Part shown: piece by piece, positions 34,695-47,000 of the stretch
How positions within the stretch are numbered: position 1 is the first letter of the stretch
How the letters are laid out: every line of letters starts with the position of its first letter
Assembly: GCA_020746875.1 (NCBI GenBank)
Contig: JAGTJL010000031.1
Span: forward strand, 62,001-126,000
Reading direction: 5' to 3'
DNA: 64,000 bases
DNA from: Rhexocercosporidium sp. MPI-PUGE-AT-0058
Taxonomy: Eukaryota; Ascomycota; Leotiomycetes; Helotiales
Notes under the pieces: generated by a model
Told to the model about the DNA's origin: nothing
Databases searched by the model: none
The model's input: the letters and a program-made list of their open reading frames with translations, nothing else
Made by a program: the position numbers and the translations under genes

Positions 34695-36964
34695 ATGGAG
34701 GCGGCAATTCTGAAGGAGAAGGAGAAGGTACCTCCCATGAAATCTCGGCTCTCGAGCGTTGCTCGCTGTCTCCGCGTCACAAGCTTGGTCAAGGCAATGT
34801 TCATGTCGATTCTCCCTAAGGATGAGGTTGTTGAAAAGATGTACAAGTACCTTGCCGGATTCTCTTTCATTGCCCTTCATTGGCTTGCCTTCCTTCTGTG
34901 GTCTTTGGTCTCCTCTCTGCTGATTTGGGCTATTCAAGGAGGCAAACGCACTCACAGCTACCTCACCTGTCTATTCTTTGCAATTTCGTCCATTACCGAT
35001 ACTGGCCTAGTCCCCGCCAACGTTTCCGCTCTTAATGCTTTTCAGCAAGTGATTGTTTGCATCAACTTCATTCTGGGAAGCGCTCCTATCGCCGGCCTAG
35101 TCGTCCTGACTGTCCGGAAAGGATCGATGGAAGACAGATACAGCGAAATCATCGAGAATCTTCGCACTGCAAAGTTGTCTGCTCAGGCTGCCTTGCAGAT
35201 CTCGCGGACTTCCATTGGTAAGTTTCCTAGTTCCCAACTGCACTTCATAGCAGTTGAACCTCTACCGGTTCCTTGCTAACACCATCCACAGAACAATCCA
35301 GCACAAGTCAGGAAACTGTTACGGACAACGAATCCCCAAATCCCGCTGCCAATCATGCTCCTTCGGGCCTGTTATTGTCTTCTACCAGACGAAAGACAAC
35401 GATAACCTCGAATTTACGATATTATTGGAAAGGCTTTCTTGGCAAGGCAACCGTTGGCAGAAATTCTACATTCCACGGCCTTTCTCGATCTGAAAGAGAG
35501 TCTGTTGTCTGTGTGGAGTATCGTTCCATCAAATTACTACGCCTCGTCGTCGCACTCTACGTGGTTCTACATCAACTGCTGGGAGCTATTGGTCTTGCCC
35601 TGTACTTTCAGCTCAATAAGGCAGACGTCATTGGCCTCGATGGTGTTAATCCGGTGTAAGATCTCCTAGACTTAGCCCAAAGAAGCACTTCTCACCATCT
35701 GTAGGTCTCTTGGTATCTTCAATTCTATCTCAGCATTCAACAACGCTGGCATGTCTCTCATGAACAACTCTATGGTAAGATTTACTCTCCGCGCTTTTTT
35801 CCACTTTTAACCATTTATAAGATGCCCTTCAGAACCGATCGATTTCCCGTGTTGCTAATGAGCTTTCTCATGTTGGTTGGAAATACTGCGTAAGCTTCGC
35901 TACCTGCCAATAGCTTCACAGGCATGACTGACGCCACCGCAGATTCCCAATATTCCTGCGAATCATCCTTTGGGTGATATTGAAGACAGCCCCGCGTCGG
36001 TCTAGCTACGATCAGACAAGGGAGACCCTAACCTACATCCTAAAGTATCCACGCCGAGTCTATACGCACTTGTTTCCCACCCAGGAGACGCGATATCTCT
36101 TCTTTGGCTTGCTTGTACTCAATGCCATTGATTTGATAGCCCTCGAGTTCTCTGCACAACATCTTTCGGAAATGAAAGATCGATCGGTGGGCCAAAGAAT
36201 CATGATCGGCTTATTTCAATCGCTCTCCGTCAGATGCAGTGGATTTTAATATCGTTACAATCCCTGCTTTGCCCGTTGGTCCTCTGGTACTATACATTGG
36301 AATGATGTAAGTGCTCCACAACGACGAATTCCAAGCGTCTCATCTCGATAACAATTCACCGAGAACATCTTTTGATTTTCGTACTGGAAACCTAATCAGA
36401 CATGAATACAGGTACATATCCGCCTTTCCAGTCACAATCATGATGCGAACCTCGAATGTATACGAAGAGCGGTCCCTCGGTGTCTATAGTGCTAGCAGAC
36501 CCTTCCAACCCGATGAAGTCAGTTTCTCAATTCGTCGGAAAGACGTTCATGGCAAATTCTACTTCGTCGGCAAGCAATTGAGTTCCAAAGTCTGCTACGG
36601 AGCATGGTCAATCGTCCTAGCGCTGATCGCTGTTGGTTTCTATGAGGCTGGTTTGTCAACGTCCAAAGACTTTAACATCTTTCCTGTTTTCTTCGAAGTA
36701 TTTTCTGCGTACGCCAATATCGGACTGAGTATGGGTTTGGAAGACCAATCGTACTCCCTCTGTGGTTCCTGGCATTGGTTTAGTAAAGTCTGCATGCTAG
36801 CACTGATGCTCCGAGGCCGTCACCGTTCCTTACCGCACTCTATCGATCGAGCTATCCAACTTCCTGACAAGAACATTGGTTCTCGAGAAGACGCCGATGA
36901 GAGAGAGCGTGAGCACGAGCTTGCAAGGGAGCTTGAGATGGCGGACGAACTGAAGGTGGATTGA
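34695..36964 (+). CDS. Trk-type potassium transporter, with an apparent +1 frameshift
   Basis: Six exons: 34695-35217, 35292-35655, 35705-35774, 35822-35889, 35943-36306 and 36412-36964, about 646 residues if one base is discounted. All four P-loop filters of the Trk/HKT fold are visible: SSITDTGLVP, SAFNNAGMSL, SLSVRCSGF and SAYANIGLSM, each between hydrophobic helices, and the conserved NVYEERSLGVY and MLRGRHRSLP segments. The protein should import potassium across the plasma membrane. In exon 5, directly after RCSGF, a TTTT run at 36244-36247 puts a TAA in frame; dropping one T restores NIVTIPALPVGPLVLYIGMM, which is exactly what the family has next. So the gene is either recently broken or carries a base-call error. 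Shorter than many fungal Trk proteins because the large cytosolic loop is small. Confidence 0.85.
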
Positions 36965-37298
36965 GGGTATTTGCGATCATTGGAGCGACTGCTGGGTTCC
37001 ATGGGCTTTGATTACTACTGCAACCAACTTGCTTAGATATCTTCAGTCCCCAAAGCATTGATTTTGTCTTTGACTTCAGTGACTTGTAACATCGATTTGG
37101 GAAGCATAAAGGTGCCATCACGTGCAAACATCTGCTGAATATTTACCCCGCCATCAGATTACCTCTTCATCTCTTCATCACTGCCAACAAAGTACTAATC
37201 CACCAAACCACGAGGAAATTTTCATTCGAACAGTCTTCGCCCGGATAAATTCCATCTGATCACCAACCTTGCAATTCCCACCACCAAAGGCTAGAACC
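36965..37298. other. Short intergenic region
   Basis: 3' flank of the Trk gene and promoter of the glyoxalase-fold gene. No other feature seen. Confidence 0.5.
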
Positions 37299-37978
37299 AT
37301 GGCTCTCATCTCAGGCCTTGCACATGTCAACCTAACTGTTCCACCGGGGACACTTGACCAAGCCGCTGAATTCTACGGCAATACGCTGGGATTGACGCGG
37401 TCTCCTGTTCCTCAACTTCAGCGAGATAGATTGGCTTGGTGAGCTGGCCCTTTCGTCATGATTTCTGGGTTTTTGCTGTTGGACATTTCTATACCATACA
37501 TACCTTACGTCCCCCACTCCACCATCCTTCCTTCGGACCCCAACTTCCACTATAAACCTCATACCCATTTGAGATTCGCAGCTTCCTAACAAACTCAAAA
37601 CAGGTTCAACATATCCACCTCCGGCCAACAAATCCACATCGCCTTCGGCCCTCCAGAACCCACCCCCTCCTCGCGCCATCCCTGTTTCAAGATAGACAGC
37701 GCGGAGAAACTGCTGGAGCTACGAAAGAAAATATACGAGCATTTTGAGAAGGGCGGGGAGGCCGCGCCGAAAGAGGCCGATAAGCCTGGTGAGGAGAGTA
37801 GTGGTAAGTTTCTTGTTCCTTCCACTGAGTCTGAGCTTGTGGGGAGGGAGAGGAGGAGAAAAAAAGACTGAGCTAGGAAAATCGGACTGAGATAATTATA
37901 GGCTCTAAGGGTGTTGAGTATCCGACTAGATTCTTTGCTAGGGACTATGCTGGGAATAGACTGGAATTTAGCTTGTGA
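37299..37978 (+). CDS. Glyoxalase/bleomycin-resistance/dioxygenase (VOC) superfamily protein
   Basis: Three exons, 37299-37438, 37604-37803 and 37902-37978, joined in phases 2 and 1, give about 138 residues. The first beta-alpha module is typical: LAHVNLTVPPGTLDQAAEFY then NTLGLTRSPVP, and the last exon ends the second module with PTRFFARDYAGNRLEFSL, where the Glu of RLEF is the usual metal ligand position and the His of AHVNL the first one. A QIHIAFG strand supplies the middle ligand. Single-domain VOC proteins of this type are small cytosolic metalloenzymes or binding proteins; substrate cannot be told. Intron 1 is 165 nt, the longest well-supported one nearby. Confidence 0.85.
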
Positions 37979-38150
37979 AGATTGATCCGGGCAAAAGCGG
38001 GTGATATTCGACTTGCGGAAATTGAATACACGTTTTAAGGTCTCTTAACTGGAGTAGGAACCTTTCATGGCTTTGAAAAGACTCCCAAGTTGACTTTAAT
38101 TGTCGGATCGGAGACTACCACTCTCCGGTAAAAGCTGCACCTTTTAGTGA

Positions 38151-38416
38151 GGCATTTCAAAAAGTAAAAACACAGCAAAAAGTAAAATTTTGTTTTGCCG
38201 AAGCGAATTAGTCCGAGCGTCACTTAAATATCTCGATATTTAAACGCCTTTTTTTTTTAGAAAAAAAAAAAAAAGATACACCTTAATGTTTGCCTAAAAA
38301 TTCATAGAAGTTTATATTTTTGAAAGGTTTACTATATGAAAAATTCTAAAATATTAAAGGTTGTTCTTATGATACAAATTTTTTACTTTTTGCTGATTTT
38401 TTACTTTTGGTATGCC
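38151..38416. mobile_element. MITE with 43-bp terminal inverted repeats
   Basis: The left end (38151-38193, GGCATTTCAAAAAGTAAAAA...) and the right end (38374-38416) are inverted copies of each other with few mismatches, both containing two AAAAGTAAAA motifs separated by CAGC. The 180-bp interior is AT-rich and non-coding. Size and structure fit a Tc1/mariner-derived miniature element. The target duplication is not clear. Confidence 0.75.
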
Positions 38417-39036
38417 CCTTGAAGGCGTAGCTTTGCGTGGTCTACGACCCCCCAATTATCTCAATGTGGTTCTTGGAGCCAAGCCGGCCCCAATCTTGCC
38501 GTACCTTCCGTACAATCACAAGCGAAACTCTCCTGCGTACTTCTCAACTTCAAGCTCAAGTTAAGTACTGAATTACCTTCCTAATATCTCTAAATAAACA
38601 CAGTAGCCACACTCGGTCATACTCTACTTTTCCGAGATTCACGGCCACTAAGATGTTACGCCAAACGTTGATTACCAGCTTCGAAATCGGCGACGAAGAA
38701 TTCCCCATCTAACTTTGGCTAGTTTTTAGTGACCAGGCTTAAACCCAAAGATAGGATCTGCACGCATTCATTGGGTGATACAAGCTGAGATCCTATTTGT
38801 TTCACCAGTCGGATACTGGATCCATTTGTGTTCTTTTCGGGTCAGTCGGAGCTCCAGGTAGTACAGCGTCTCACAGGCTCAGTTGGATAAATGCAGGCTC
38901 AGACCCCGCTCGTATGCGAATACTTTCACACTGCTTCAAACTATATATACCTTACTCTTCTCATTCATCTAAAGGTTTTTGGTAAATACAACTGCAGCCA
39001 ACCGATGCACACTGAATTCGAAGAACCATTCCCAGC
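38417..39036. other. Intergenic region and P450 promoter
   Basis: No gene seen. Promoter side of the cytochrome P450 gene. Confidence 0.5.
38942..38949 (+). promoter_or_regulatory. TATA-like box of the P450 gene
   Basis: TATATATA about 90 bp upstream of the P450 start codon; core-promoter role inferred from position. Confidence 0.35.
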
Positions 39037-40900
39037 ATGCTCAGCCTCTTTGCCTCTTCCCTCTCGACCGAGGTCTCGTTGCCCATTCTAGCAGTTTTAG
39101 GATTCGTCTCTATCTTTGCGTCATATGTCTTGTTTTCACCCAGACAAGTCCTTTCTCCCAGTTCTCCAAAGCAAATCTCAGATCAGTATCCTGTCCTTGG
39201 AGCACTTCGTTACTTCTCGACTCAATGGGACTTTTACCGAGATGCCATTGCTGAAAGCAAGACGGGGAACTTCAGCTTCTACCTTGGCAAATATGGGGTC
39301 ATCGGATTTTCTGGCAGGCAAGCTAGGAAAGACTATTTCGAGTCCAAAGCTTTGAGCTTGCATGAAGGGTATGCTACTATTTACGGTGGTGTCCCAGTCT
39401 TTCGTAAGAGAAGCTTTGACATGATTGTTACAGATCGAGTCTTAGCCCTCAAATCCCGACTCCCCCGCAAACCATCCGAGGAGGAAAAGCAATCCAAGAC
39501 ACAAGTGACTTTGCAGAATATTTCAATCGACGCATCAATCGCATGCTCTCCCGCGAGAACTTTGGGAGATGTACCAAAACATTCCGCGCCATGTCATTCC
39601 AATGCTAACGGTTCCAGGTGTCCCAGCCATGATCCGCGACACTCAATCCAGGCTACTTGAGTTCGGCGACTCTGGTATGACAGACCCTTTCATTAGCATC
39701 CACAGCCTCGTCTTTCAGCTCACTGTCCGTAACGTGGGGTGCAATGATATCGCGGACAATCGTGCACTTCTCGATACGACGAGGGGAATCTATGAAACCA
39801 TGGAGAGCAGTTACAACCCATCAATCATCGTTCTGCCATGGATTGTGAAGCTTTTTACCCCATCGTTCATCAACCAATCCATCGCTGGAGCGAGATTGTA
39901 TTTCATCTTGAAGGGAATTGTGGATAAGAGGAAGAAGATAGGGCTTCGGGAGAATGATACATTGCAGTATTTGATGGATCAAGGAGATGATATCGGCAAA
40001 ATGATTGGCGTAAGTAACCGCCAGAGTTTTCAAGCTTCTGCATGAGATTCTGACATGAAACCAGTTCATCATCGGTGCCCTCTTCGCCGGTGTGGTAAAC
40101 AGCGGTATCAACTCCGGTTGGCTCCTCTGTTACCTCGCTACCAACCCCCGCTGGATGGCCGAAGTTCGCAAAGAAGTTGAGAACGCAGCTGCAAAATACT
40201 CTACTGGGTTTCCTGACGAGACCACATCTTTGTCAGACCAGCTCGCGAATCTTCCCGTCGAGGCATGGGAAATCGAATTCCCGATGCTCGATCTTTGTTT
40301 GAGGGAGACAATCAGGGTTCAAGGACAGGGTGTCTTTCAGCGGAGGAATGTCAGTGGTACAGATATTAATATCGGTGGCGAAGTTGTACCGAACGGGGCA
40401 TTTGCTGTAAGCCTTGACATATCCCATGTGTCTAGCTGAGTCATCTTACTGATATCATATCATTCAGCTCTACCACGTTGCGGACACTCACCGAGATGAA
40501 ACTATCTACAAAGATCCCGAGACCTGGGACCCGGCGAGATACCTCCCAGATCGAGCGGAAGGATTGAATAAACTTGATTATATTGGCTGGGGCATTGGAA
40601 GGCATCCATGTCGTAAGCAACCTTTGTCCAATCCAAAACTCGCATCTACTGACAAACATCTCGACAGCTGGAATGAGAGTATGTTGAGTATCTCCCCTGA
40701 TAACCACCTTTCTAATCCAATGATTGCAGTTTGCCAAACTCGAAATGAACATGATTGTAGCCTTCTTTGTGGCAACATACAACTACAATCTCGTCGACAA
40801 GCAGGGCTCGCCGATTCCGCAGCCACCACCACTGAATCGGAATAACAAGGCAGCATCAAAGCCTGATACTACAATTCTTCTAAAGTACGAACGGAGATAA
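39037..40900 (+). CDS. Cytochrome P450, with two apparent frameshifts and a microexon
   Basis: The start MLSLFASSLSTEVSLPILAV is an N-terminal membrane anchor. Exons end and restart at 40009/40065, 40406/40468, 40612/40668, 40678/40730, all with GT-AG introns in phase. The C-terminal hallmarks are present: I-helix GALFAGVVNSGINSGW, ExxR region LCLRETIR, PERF-like PARYLPDR, and the heme loop GWGIGRHPCPGMRFAKLE. The residues after the heme Cys (PGMR) come from an 11-nt exon at 40668-40678. Between 39505 and 39566 the reading frame changes twice: EYFNRRINRMLSRENF, a typical P450 block, is in a different frame from both neighbours. A missing G at about 39506 and another in the GGG at 39564-39566 would restore one frame. 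Membrane-bound monooxygenase of the ER; substrate unknown. Either a pseudogene or affected by base errors. Confidence 0.85.
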
Positions 40901-41578
40901 TGCAACGCCTGGGAAAACCATCAACAAGCAGCTCAGTACGGAGTAATTCTTGTTTAAGGCTGGTAACAAGACTTCTAAAGTCCGCGAAGTTGGATCTGGA
41001 TTTAAATATACAGAGGTAATGATTTCAGGCTTGAAATTGTTGTTTGCGCCACTATCATCACTTTGGTCCAGAATTTATGATTGCTGCTAAGAAATCTCGT
41101 ATTGAACAACTGGCTCTCATAACCCATTATGCTGTCGCGGCAGACCTGCCACCAACATTCCCTAAATCCTCCGAAGTAAAAAAGCACGAAACTATAACCC
41201 TGCTCTGAGCTCTGAGCTCGAGAAACTGTGAACAGTGATGAAACATTTTTGGTGACGGTATCTAAAAATAGGTCTATTTCTTTGAAATGGTAGGGAGAAT
41301 TGTGATTGTCTTAAAGGGTTGCGTCACGGAACTTTTATCAAGCTGCGTTTTTGTTTCTTTGATTCATCATACTCTTTGTAGCAGTTCCAATCACGCACTT
41401 GAGGCCTTCTTTAATTAGTCAACCTCCCTCATACTGGAGTATAAATAAGACATAACTTCTTCAAGTATTCGTCTTCTTATTTCGTCAACAGACAGTTGCA
41501 CAGAACCACCACCGAGTGACATTTTCTGAGCCTTGTTCTGATTCCCGTGCAAAACAATACGGCTTTTATAGTGTGAAA
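40901..41578. other. Transition from gene space to AT-rich island
   Basis: 3' flank of the P450 gene. Composition is still mixed and no coding region is seen. A minus-strand frame at 41415-41621 runs into the repeat and is not protein-like. Confidence 0.5.
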
Positions 41579-41715
41579 AATGATTTGATTTGATTTGATT
41601 AATGGTATTAATCATATTCAAATCAAGTAAAATCTTAATTAATCAAAATCAAATCAAATCAAATCAAATCAAATCAAATTAATCAAGTATTATTTGATTA
41701 ATTTGATTAATATAA
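41579..41715. repeat. Inverted TTTGA / TCAAA pentanucleotide arrays at island border
   Basis: Copies of GATTT on the left are followed by copies of AATCA/ATCAA on the right, that is the same pentanucleotide in inverted orientation, so the strand could fold into a long hairpin. It lies exactly where base composition drops. Confidence 0.8.
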
Positions 41716-42369
41716 GAGCCGCATCCTAATCGAGACTAGATTTTAAAACTAAGCTTAAAGAAGATTATTATATTCTAATAATAGAATCAATTAAAGTCTA
41801 ACGGTCTCGGTTAATCTAGAGAGCCTCGCTTAGCCTAAATAAAGTAAGAAATATATTTTATTTAATTTATAACACTTAATTAGTAATACATATTAGATTA
41901 GTAAGCCTTATAAATAACTTAGTAATAGTATAATTTATTTTAATATTAAAAATCAAAAAGTTTTATTAATAGAAAGCTTATTTCTAAGTAAGTATTTTGT
42001 ATTTGTCAGCAAATTCCAAATAATAATCTAAAGAATTCGATAGATTTCTATTTATTATAAATCAACTACACTTAATTTTAAATTAATATTATTATGATTT
42101 ATAATAATTATTCTTATTAATTATGATTTATATTAAATAGAATCAACTAGAAAGTAATATTCTTTATATAAACAAAGGTTCTCTTGTTCAAAAGTCGATT
42201 TTATTTTCATCAGAAATCAAATACTTTTATAATTAATGCTTATATTATAATTATTACGACTATTGTTATTATAATATTATTACTTATATTATAATTATTA
42301 CGACTAATATTATTTATAATATTATTACTTTTACAAAATGTCTTAAAGAAACTCTATTAAGCTTAATTT

Positions 42370-42537
42370 AGAGCAAAATCAATCGAATTTCGAATCAGAG
42401 TCTTTAGAAGAATCTCCTTTTACACTTAAAGAGAAATTATTCTCAAAGATTTTAGACTCTCTTAAAGAAAATCCTGAAGATCTGAAGAATTTCCGATCGG
42501 TTATTATTAAGTGTTTATTTATAGGCTGTCGGTAAGT
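42370..42537 (+). pseudogene. Short coding relic of unknown origin
   Basis: A frame of about 55 codons with acidic, helical composition (NLEQNQSNFESESLEE, then FSKILDSLKENPEDLKNF) stands out from the AT-rich background. It has no recognised family; a transposon gag-like or domesticated origin is possible. A second relic near 43245-43425 reads KALKTEKEALVALLEETRAL. Confidence 0.25.
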
Positions 42538-42721
42538 AATTCTTATTTTTATTATTTATTTATTTATTAGAAAAACGTGGTATTAGTAACGAGTATATCA
42601 ATCGACTAGTAATTATATTATTCACTATCGTTCGTTATATAAAAGCTTTAATATTAGTCGAATTAGTGGCTTATTAAGTAATGACGGCAAGTTATTTTAT
42701 TAATACTTTTATTAAAAGAAA

Positions 42722-42869
<148 letters not shown>

Positions 42870-44099
42870 GTATATTATTATTAATTTAAGATCGATTCGG
42901 TGTCGATTCTATAGTGATTCAAATGTTAATAAGTAATATAATATTAATTCCCGTTCCTGCTGGTACTCTCCGGGCTGCCTACCGTATATACTACCTCCGC
43001 TGCGCCCGCCTTATGGCGACGATTCCGTTATATAATTACCTTTTCCATAATAAAAAAGGGAAGAAATGCGCTTATTATATAAAACAAAACACTTTTTACG
43101 TCTTTATAAATTATAAAATCTTAAAATTAATTCTAAAAACAATCCGTAAAAGCTCCGTATTTAATATATAATTTAACTCTTTTAATACGTAAGTAAGGAG
43201 TTCTTTGCCCTTTTTACTACCGTAATAATAAAGGATAAGGCTATTATAGTCGCCGCCGCGACCGAAATCGATTCCGTTTATTTAATTACTTTGGCGAAGG
43301 CGCTAAAGACCGAGAAGGAGGCGTTAGTAGCGTTACTAGAGGAGACTCGTGCTCTCCGTAAAGAGGTATTTAATTTATTAAATAACGTTAATATAAGTAC
43401 TTCCGATTTTAACTTAATATTCAGTTAATATTAATATTGGATTTCACTTTAGTAATTCGTGCCGATTCTACCCTAGAATAGCCGAAGGGGTTTCCACTGC
43501 TTACGCGGCCCGGAAATTACCTTTGTATTCCGGGAAATTACGCTCGTATTCAATTACGTAGCTCGTATAAACTACGTAATCAGTTACGTAGTCGTAAAAG
43601 CTACTAGAGAAGCTATTATTTTGTATATAACTACCGAAGAGCTCTTCTAACTCTTTAAGCAAGCAAGCAAGCAATTCTCTCTCTTTGATCACGTGTCCTC
43701 ACCTACTGCGCTTCCTCATTCCTGATTGGCTCGCTTATTCTCACAATTAACGCTTAAAAGCCCTATTAGAGTTCTCTCGCTACGCGGCGATAGGGGCGGC
43801 GAAGAAGCGTCGTCGAGGAGATTCTAGTGCGAGAGGAAATGAGGACGAGGCGGAGGAAGTGAATAATAAGCCTGCGGCCGAGTAAAAAACTACTCGCGCT
43901 AAGCGCCGTCGTCTTCGCCGCTCGTCGTTTTAAAGGCCTTATTTCGGATTAACTTTATAATTAACTCTTTATAATAATACTTTCTTTATATTCTTATATA
44001 AGAATAGCCTCTTATAGTAAAACCGGTAACTAAGTCCTTATTAAAGTGTCGTTATAAGACCGTTCGTTAATACTTTAAATTAAAGGGTAAATAAAGAAT

Positions 44100-47000
44100 T
44101 TAATTATTATTTTTTATTTCGCAAACTAAAAGTAATATAAAATATAATATAAAAAAACCGTAAGTATATAAAAGAAATTAAAAGTTAAAGAAAATTACCA
44201 CTTTTTAAAATAACACCGGAATTAGTTCGAATCGCCTCCGGTTAACCTTTAGATTTAATTCTCTATTTTAATAATAAGAGAATTTAAATTAATTAACTCC
44301 TAAAAAGCCTTATTTAAATTTCCCTTAGTTATTATATTAATAGAATTACGAACTCCATCGATTTATTTTATTTCCGTCAACTTTTTACGTTTATACGACT
44401 GTCGAATAGCTATTATATTAATTATTAAACGTTTTTCCTTTGTCGTATGGAGTTTAATAATATATTTATATAACAAAAGAAAAGTTATATAAACGACGGT
44501 AAAAAAGCGTAAAAGGCCGAGCTTATTAATTATTATAATAATAATAGTCGACATAAAAATAAGTATATTAACACCTACTATTATAATATAAAGCTCGAAA
44601 GTAAAAATAATACGTATTACCCTCTTATACTTCGTTAAGCTAGTATAGATAATATTATTACGGAATATAAACTTTAAATTCTCCTTTATTTCGGTACCAA
44701 TTAATACTAAAAACCCGATTTATAAACTTAAGTTTTTATTATTAATAAAAAAGCCGTTAACGAAAGTATATACTTTAGCAAATCGCAAATCGATAAATAT
44801 ATACCGCAGGCCTCTCTTTTAGTTATTTATTTATTATTAAAGATGTAAATTTAAGGCCTTAGCTTCCTCCGTAAATAAATTTTAATATTATATTATAATA
44901 AAAAAATTAAACATAGCCTTTAATTAATATATTATCGCAATATATACTCCGCGAGCGCGTTGTTTTTAATAGGCCTCCTTATAGTTTTTTTATTTAACGT
45001 TAACGACTTTTAGTCTTATTTTCTGTCTCTTTTAAGACATATAAAGATTATTTCCTTTTATAATAATAATATAATTATTAAACGTAACCAATTCGGAGGG
45101 GTTAAAGACTTATATCGGCTTAATTAAGAAACCGGCTTTTGTAATTTATTCTTATTCTATCTTTAAGAACTCGTTATTTCTTAAAATAAGAGTATTATTT
45201 ATTTGCATTTTAATTAGTTTAAATATAAGAGTTCTATTACGTAAATATTAATAGACAGGGGTTAAACGTAAAGGTTTTCATTTATAAGTTCTTTTAATAG
45301 TATTTATAATACGTATTAAATTAATAATTCCTTAATTTTATAATATTATAATAAGAGTATTATTATAAATACCGTTTTATAGGGAAACTCATCCGCAATT
45401 TCTATTAGTGGCCACGCAAAGATTTTCTGAAGAAGCTTAGTATTAGCCTATATATATACTTAAATAATATTACGAATCGCTAGGGTCGATTTAATATTAT
45501 TTCCCGTTTGTTTCGGTATTTTAATAAAGGCCGCTAAGTAAATAAAGAGTCGTTAACTAATTTATTAAATTATTAATAATTATATTAAAATATCTTTCTT
45601 CCTTTTATTATTAAAACACATAACTATTAGCCTTAACTTCTCCCGTAATATAAGAGTCTCCTTATCTTTAATTTCGTTTCTTATACGTAACTTAAATATT
45701 CGGTGGCTTTTAAGTCGTGAGTCGCTTTAATCGATTAATATAAAGATACCTCTTTTTATAAATACCTCGTATTTTGTCCTTCGGGATTATTAAAATAATA
45801 AACTTAACGTCTTAATCTTGTCCTTAACTTATAATTTAATAATAAGCTCTTAATCTCTAGTCTCCTTTTCTATAAAAAACGCTTTTATATTAGAATTATT
45901 ATTAAATACTTAAATTCCTAAAATTAATTATATAAAAAGTAATTTAATTATAATTCGGTGAGTTTCCGGTATCGTTCCGAATAAATTATTAACTCGTAAT
46001 CCCGGCTCACGGGACTCTTTTAATAAATTTTCTTTTTAAAGTTTAACGTTCGGTGTATTTATTTTAAATAAATATATAAAAGTTAATTTAAAGGTTCTAG
46101 TTTTATTATCGTTTATCTTAATCTTATACGTCTCTTCCTTTATTCTTAGGAAATTATACGAGTCTCTTTACCCCTTCTTTTCCTTTTATATTATAACTTA
46201 ATCTTTAATTTAAAGGTTATATATATAAATTATTATAAAACTATTACGCGTTTTTAACACGTTATTTACTTATTAATTAGCCTAAATCTTATGAATCTTT
46301 TTTATAGCTTTCTTAATAATAGTAGCACGTTACTTAATAAATAAATTTAATAAGTTTATTTTAATTAATTTAAAGTAAGCGCTAAAAACAAGTAATATAA
46401 GGATAAGGCCTTAAGGACTCGTTATATTGTTAATTGTTTTTATAATTATTTATAATTTATTTTTGTCGCTTAATTTTAAGTGCTCTTTTATAACGATTTC
46501 ATACGTTTAACGAAGGGGGCGATGAAATCGTTTTACCTTTTTAATAGAATAGTATACCTTTATAAGCACGAGTTTCGGCGTCGTCTTTATTAATTTTAAA
46601 GAGCTCTTAAACTCCTTTAAGTTAAAATTAGTCCCGTAGTCGTAGACTACGTAATTAAAAGGGCCGAGATAAGTATTTATTTATACCGATTTAAATACTT
46701 TAAATATAAACCGAGCCGTAGTCGATTCGGTGGCCTTTTAAAGTAGTTTTATTTAATTAAACCCCGTACTCTCGTCGACTATATAAAGGACTTGTTTAGC
46801 CCTTAGCTAAATTATATTAATATAGACTATATAATTAAAGCTAACGTCGTCCTTTAATTTAAATTTAAACCTTTATAAAGCCTCTTTATACCTTTAGTAA
46901 TACTTATACAGCTCTTTAACTTTTATTATTATTTTAGAATCGGGATTATAACTAGCTTAATTTAATAAAAGCTTTAAACGCGTTATTATAAAATAATTAA

